Assembly: GCA_949297205.1 (NCBI GenBank)
Contig: CASFSH010000270.1
Span: 1-7,544 of the forward strand
DNA: 7,544 nucleotides
Direction of reading: 5' to 3'
Source of the DNA: an uncultured Bacillota bacterium
GTDB lineage: Bacteria > Bacillota > Clostridia > UBA1381
The translations under genes were made by a program, and so were the position numbers. Of the stretch, positions 5,740 through 7,544 are shown one piece after another. The notes under the pieces are model-generated. The model had not been told where the DNA came from and did no database searches. It saw only the letters and a list, made by a program, of their open reading frames with translations. Within the stretch, counting starts at the first letter, position 1; each line of letters opens with the position of its first letter.

Positions 5740-6166
5740 TGCACAACTCCTCAAGAGCATATATATAACCGTTTGATCCAAGACCGCATATCTGTCCCAC
5801 GCAGGCAGGGGCAGTTACCGAACGATGTCTGAATTCCTCTCTTTTATGAATATTTGATAAATGAATTTCTATAACGGGAACATTAATACTGCTTATAGCA
5901 TCACGTATTGCATATGAATAATGAGTAAAAGCTCCCGGATTCATTATTATCCCATCAAATTTATTCATGCTTTGATGTATTGCATTAATTATTTCCCCTT
6001 CAATATTACTCTGAAAAAATTCAGTTTCAACACCGAGACTGTCAGCTTTTGATTTTATTTTTGTATAAATATCCTCAAGCGTTTCCTTTCCGTATATTTC
6101 AGGTTCTCTTATTCCCAACATATTGAGATTAGGACCATTTATTATAAGTATTTTTTTATTTTTCAT
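5732..6166 (-). CDS. aroQ: 3-dehydroquinate dehydratase, type II
   Basis: It converts 3-dehydroquinate to 3-dehydroshikimate in the cytoplasmic shikimate pathway; type II enzymes are dodecamers of flavodoxin-like subunits. The 144-residue product has the normal length. The opening NGPNLNMLGIREPEIYG (10-26) includes R20 and the catalytic Y25. NPGAFTHYS (76-84) and IEIHLSN (99-105) follow, with E100 and the catalytic H102. HKREEFRHRS (107-116) carries the substrate-binding arginine R113. The start at 6166 follows AAAGGAAA with 8 bases between the GG and the ATG and gives the family's usual N-terminus. An ATG at 6190 has no good site and would add eight lysine-rich residues. The gene lies 28 nt after ispG and overlaps the peptidase gene by 8 nt. 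Confidence 0.96.
   Translation of the reverse strand: MKNKKILIINGPNLNMLGIREPEIYGKETLEDIYTKIKSKADSLGVETEFFQSNIEGEIINAIHQSMNKFDGIIMNPGAFTHYSYAIRDAISSINVPVIEIHLSNIHKREEFRHRSVTAPACVGQICGLGSNGYIYALEELCNE
5747..5752 (-). promoter_or_regulatory. Ribosome binding site inside aroQ that fixes the peptidase start
   Basis: GAGGAG on the - strand sits in the last codons of aroQ, 7 bases before the ATG at 5739. It decides the 345-residue form of the peptidase and supports coupling across the 8-base overlap. Confidence 0.85.
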
Positions 6167-6170
6167 TTTT

Positions 6171-6179
6171 ATTTCCTTT
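6171..6179 (-). promoter_or_regulatory. Ribosome binding site that fixes the aroQ start
   Basis: AAAGGAAAT on the - strand lies just before the ATG at 6166. A second GGAAA-like element is immediately upstream. The earlier ATG at 6190 is preceded only by TTTAGAAAA. Confidence 0.7.
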
Positions 6180-6194
6180 CCTTTATCCATTTTT

Positions 6195-7238
6195 CTAAAG
6201 CTTATTTATTTCAATCATCAATTCTTCAATTATATTTTCTTCCCTTACCTTTTTTATAATTTTCCCATGGCTGAAAATAAGCGCTTCTTTCTTTCCTCCT
6301 GCAATTCCGATATCTGCTTCACGCGCCTCTCCCGGTCCGTTCACAGCACACCCCATTACAGCAACAGTAATATCCTTTTGTACATCCTTCAGCCTTTCTT
6401 CCACCTCTGAAGCAATTTTAATTAAATCAATCTGAGTTCTTCCGCAGGTAGGACAAGATATAAACTTTACTCCGCCCTTTCTCAAATTCAAAAATTTTAA
6501 AATATCTCTTGCTGCATATACCTCTTCTATTGGATCGGCAGTTAAAGAAACCCTTATTGTATTTCCTATTCCCTGAGATAAAAGTGTCCCTATACCCATA
6601 GATGATTTTATTAAACCTGTTTTTAGTGTCCCTGCTTCTGTAACACCTACATGCGTGGGAATATTCGTAACCTTATCTAACAGCTGATACGCTTTTATAG
6701 TCTGTGGAACATCAGAGGTTTTTATGGAAATTACGATATCCGAAAAATTAAGTTCATCAAGTATTTCTACATGTCTCATTGCGCTCTCCACAAGAGCTTC
6801 CGACGTAGGGCTTTTGTACTTTTCAAGAATATCCTTTTCAAGAGAACCGCCGTTAACTCCAATTCTTATGGGAATACCTTTTTCTTTTGCCATATCTACA
6901 ACCCGGCGCACTCTATCACGGCTTCCAATGTTTCCGGGATTAATTCTTATTTTATCGGCTCCATTTTTCATACACTCAATGGCAAGCCGGTAATCAAAAT
7001 GTATATCAGCAACCAAAGGTATGTGAATGGATTGTTTTATTTTTTTAAATGCCTCTGCAGCCTCCATATCAGGTACAGCACATCTTATTATTTCACATCC
7101 GGCTTCTTCAAGTCTTAAAATTTGCCGGATTGTAGATTCTGTATCCCGCGTATCTGTATTTGTCATTGACTGTATCGAAACAGGCGCATTACCTCCGATA
7201 ATTACTCCTCCTACGTTTACACTTCTCTTTAGTGACAT
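6195..7238 (-). CDS. ispG: 4-hydroxy-3-methylbut-2-en-1-yl diphosphate synthase
   Basis: This [4Fe-4S] enzyme (GcpE) carries out the next-to-last step of the MEP isoprenoid pathway, turning 2-C-methyl-D-erythritol 2,4-cyclodiphosphate into HMBPP. The 347-residue product has the standard bacterial two-domain form: a TIM barrel (about 1-240) with QSMTNTDTRDT (23-33), VADIHFDYR (76-84) and KIRINPGNIG (96-105), then a C-terminal domain that binds the cluster. Cluster ligands C262 and C265 (SCPTCGRT), C297 (MGCAVNGPGE) and E304 match E. coli C270, C273, C305 and E312. The ATG at 7238 follows GAAAGG with a 9-base gap. It is the first gene of a unit with aroQ and the peptidase gene, behind a clear promoter. 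The dxr and rseP genes that often precede ispG in Clostridia are not beside it. Confidence 0.97.
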   Translation of the reverse strand: MSLKRSVNVGGVIIGGNAPVSIQSMTNTDTRDTESTIRQILRLEEAGCEIIRCAVPDMEAAEAFKKIKQSIHIPLVADIHFDYRLAIECMKNGADKIRINPGNIGSRDRVRRVVDMAKEKGIPIRIGVNGGSLEKDILEKYKSPTSEALVESAMRHVEILDELNFSDIVISIKTSDVPQTIKAYQLLDKVTNIPTHVGVTEAGTLKTGLIKSSMGIGTLLSQGIGNTIRVSLTADPIEEVYAARDILKFLNLRKGGVKFISCPTCGRTQIDLIKIASEVEERLKDVQKDITVAVMGCAVNGPGEAREADIGIAGGKKEALIFSHGKIIKKVREENIIEELMIEINKL

Positions 7239-7266
7239 TCAATCAGACCTTTCAGTTTTGTTTTTA

Positions 7267-7289
7267 CAGATATTTTATTTCATTATCTG
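7267..7289 (-). other. Small stem-loop in the ispG leader
   Basis: On the - strand CAGATA (7289-7284) and TATCTG (7272-7267) can pair over 6 bp around an 11-base loop, right at the expected 5' end of the ispG transcript. There is no T-tract. One arm is also a copy of the direct repeat that brackets the promoter, so it may be a protein-binding half-site rather than an RNA structure. Confidence 0.35.
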
Positions 7290-7315
7290 CTTTTATTATA
7301 TAACATATCTGCTTT
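7284..7315. repeat. 10-bp direct repeat bracketing the ispG -10 element
   Basis: TATCTGCTTT occurs exactly at 7284-7293 and 7306-7315, 22 bp apart, close to two helical turns. One copy lies in the promoter spacer and the other at the transcription start. An inverted half copy (CAGATA) is at 7267-7272. The placement is what a repressor operator would have. Confidence 0.55.
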
Positions 7316-7323
7316 AAAATCAA
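7295..7323 (-). promoter_or_regulatory. Sigma-A promoter for the ispG-aroQ-peptidase unit
   Basis: On the - strand the -35 TTGATT (7323-7318) is followed by 17 bp and a perfect -10, TATAAT (7300-7295). Transcription would begin near 7288, about 50 nt before the ispG ATG. Confidence 0.8.
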
Positions 7324-7349
7324 TATTATGTGTAAAATTTAATTGACAT

Positions 7350-7389
7350 AAAAGAAACAGAGCAAAAGAAAATGATTCTCCTACTCTGT
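7350..7389 (-). terminator. Intrinsic terminator of the SGNH hydrolase gene
   Basis: On the - strand 7389-7376 pairs with 7370-7357 over 14 bp around a 5-base loop. Three of the pairs are G-U and only form in the leftward RNA. The stem is followed by TTCTTTT (7356-7350). It starts about 14 bases after the hydrolase stop codon and separates that gene from the ispG promoter. Confidence 0.75.
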
Positions 7390-7403
7390 AATTTATAATT
7401 TGT

Positions 7404-7544
7404 TTAAATAAGATCTTTAAGTTTGTTGTAAAGGTTTTCTCCCATTCTTTGATGTCCGTATTCAGAAGGATGAAGCATATCATAACAAAGATATGAATTA
7501 TCATTCAATATTTCTTCGCCTCTTATCAATATTACATTATCTGA
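7404..7544 (-). CDS. C-terminal end of an SGNH/GDSL-type hydrolase (partial)
   Basis: Only the last 46 codons are in the window; the start lies beyond the right edge, so no in-window start codon belongs to it. The fragment ends in DMLHPSEYGHQRMGENLY and a short lysine-rich helix. The D-x-x-H-P pattern followed by S/N-x-x-G is block V of SGNH hydrolases, which supplies the catalytic Asp and His (fragment D22 and H25). Such enzymes are serine esterases acting on lipids, acyl esters or O-acetylated glycans. The substrate and any signal peptide cannot be judged from this piece. The stop at 7404-7406 is followed by its own terminator, so it is probably not cotranscribed with ispG. Confidence 0.75.
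   Translation of the reverse strand, partial: SDNVILIRGEEILNDNSYLCYDMLHPSEYGHQRMGENLYNKLKDLI

Noticed and set aside
5740..5781. Longer start of the Xaa-Pro peptidase inside aroQ
   Set aside because: No ribosome binding site precedes it and the added residues do not fit the family. GAGGAG before 5739 settles the start.
6167..6190. Longer start of aroQ at 6190
   Set aside because: It is preceded only by TTTAGAAAA and adds a short lysine-rich tail, and the true ribosome binding site would then lie inside the coding region.
6771..7118. 115-codon + strand frame opposite ispG
   Set aside because: It is a shadow of a well-supported gene with all catalytic residues. It has no supporting ribosome binding site or domain.
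7283..7504. A 73-codon open frame on the - strand (start at 7504)
   Set aside because: It overlaps the SGNH hydrolase tail in another frame and runs through that gene's terminator and into the ispG promoter. It has no good ribosome binding site and no recognisable motif.

Overview
The window looks like chromosomal DNA of a low-GC Firmicute, most likely a member of the Clostridia. The evidence is the AT-rich composition, strong AGGAGG-type ribosome binding sites, near-consensus sigma-A promoters, intrinsic terminators, an EF-P of the Bacillus/Clostridium lysine type (K32 in a PGKGAAF loop), and the conserved Firmicutes order aroQ - Xaa-Pro peptidase - efp, followed by a clostridial CD1247-type small acidic zinc-ribbon protein. 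A species cannot be named from the sequence alone.

Layout, left to right. Positions 1-258 hold no gene but carry an unusual run of inverted repeats: three successive stem-loops within 124 bases, then further dyads. From about 259 the + strand holds two genes, each with its own promoter. The first is a 564-residue multi-spanning membrane protein (DUF6056-like) with a C-terminal stalk-like (copper amine oxidase N-like) domain. The second is fucO, an iron-dependent lactaldehyde reductase/1,2-propanediol oxidoreductase, which ends at a 15-bp intrinsic terminator. Positions 3269-3500 are a convergent intergenic region that also holds the terminator of the leftward genes.

Everything to the right reads on the - strand. 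In transcription order it contains: the last 46 codons of an SGNH/GDSL-type hydrolase, with its terminator; a promoter (TTGATT-17-TATAAT) bracketed by a 10-bp direct repeat; ispG; aroQ; an M24 Xaa-Pro peptidase; a second promoter with a leader of about 125-130 nt; efp; and the CD1247-like zinc-ribbon gene, closed by a strong terminator. ispG-aroQ-peptidase is one tight unit (28-nt gap, then an 8-nt overlap). efp and the zinc-ribbon gene form a second unit (33-nt gap).

Functionally, most of the right half is housekeeping: an iron-sulfur step of the MEP isoprenoid pathway, a shikimate pathway step, cleavage of Xaa-Pro peptides, and rescue of ribosomes stalled on proline-rich sequences. The peptidase and EF-P share a proline theme. 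The most novel-looking material is not a protein system. It is the palindromic cluster at the left edge, the repeat-flanked ispG promoter, the structured efp leader, and the two poorly characterised proteins (membrane-stalk fusion and acidic zinc ribbon). I see no tRNA, rRNA, CRISPR array, insertion sequence or defence system.
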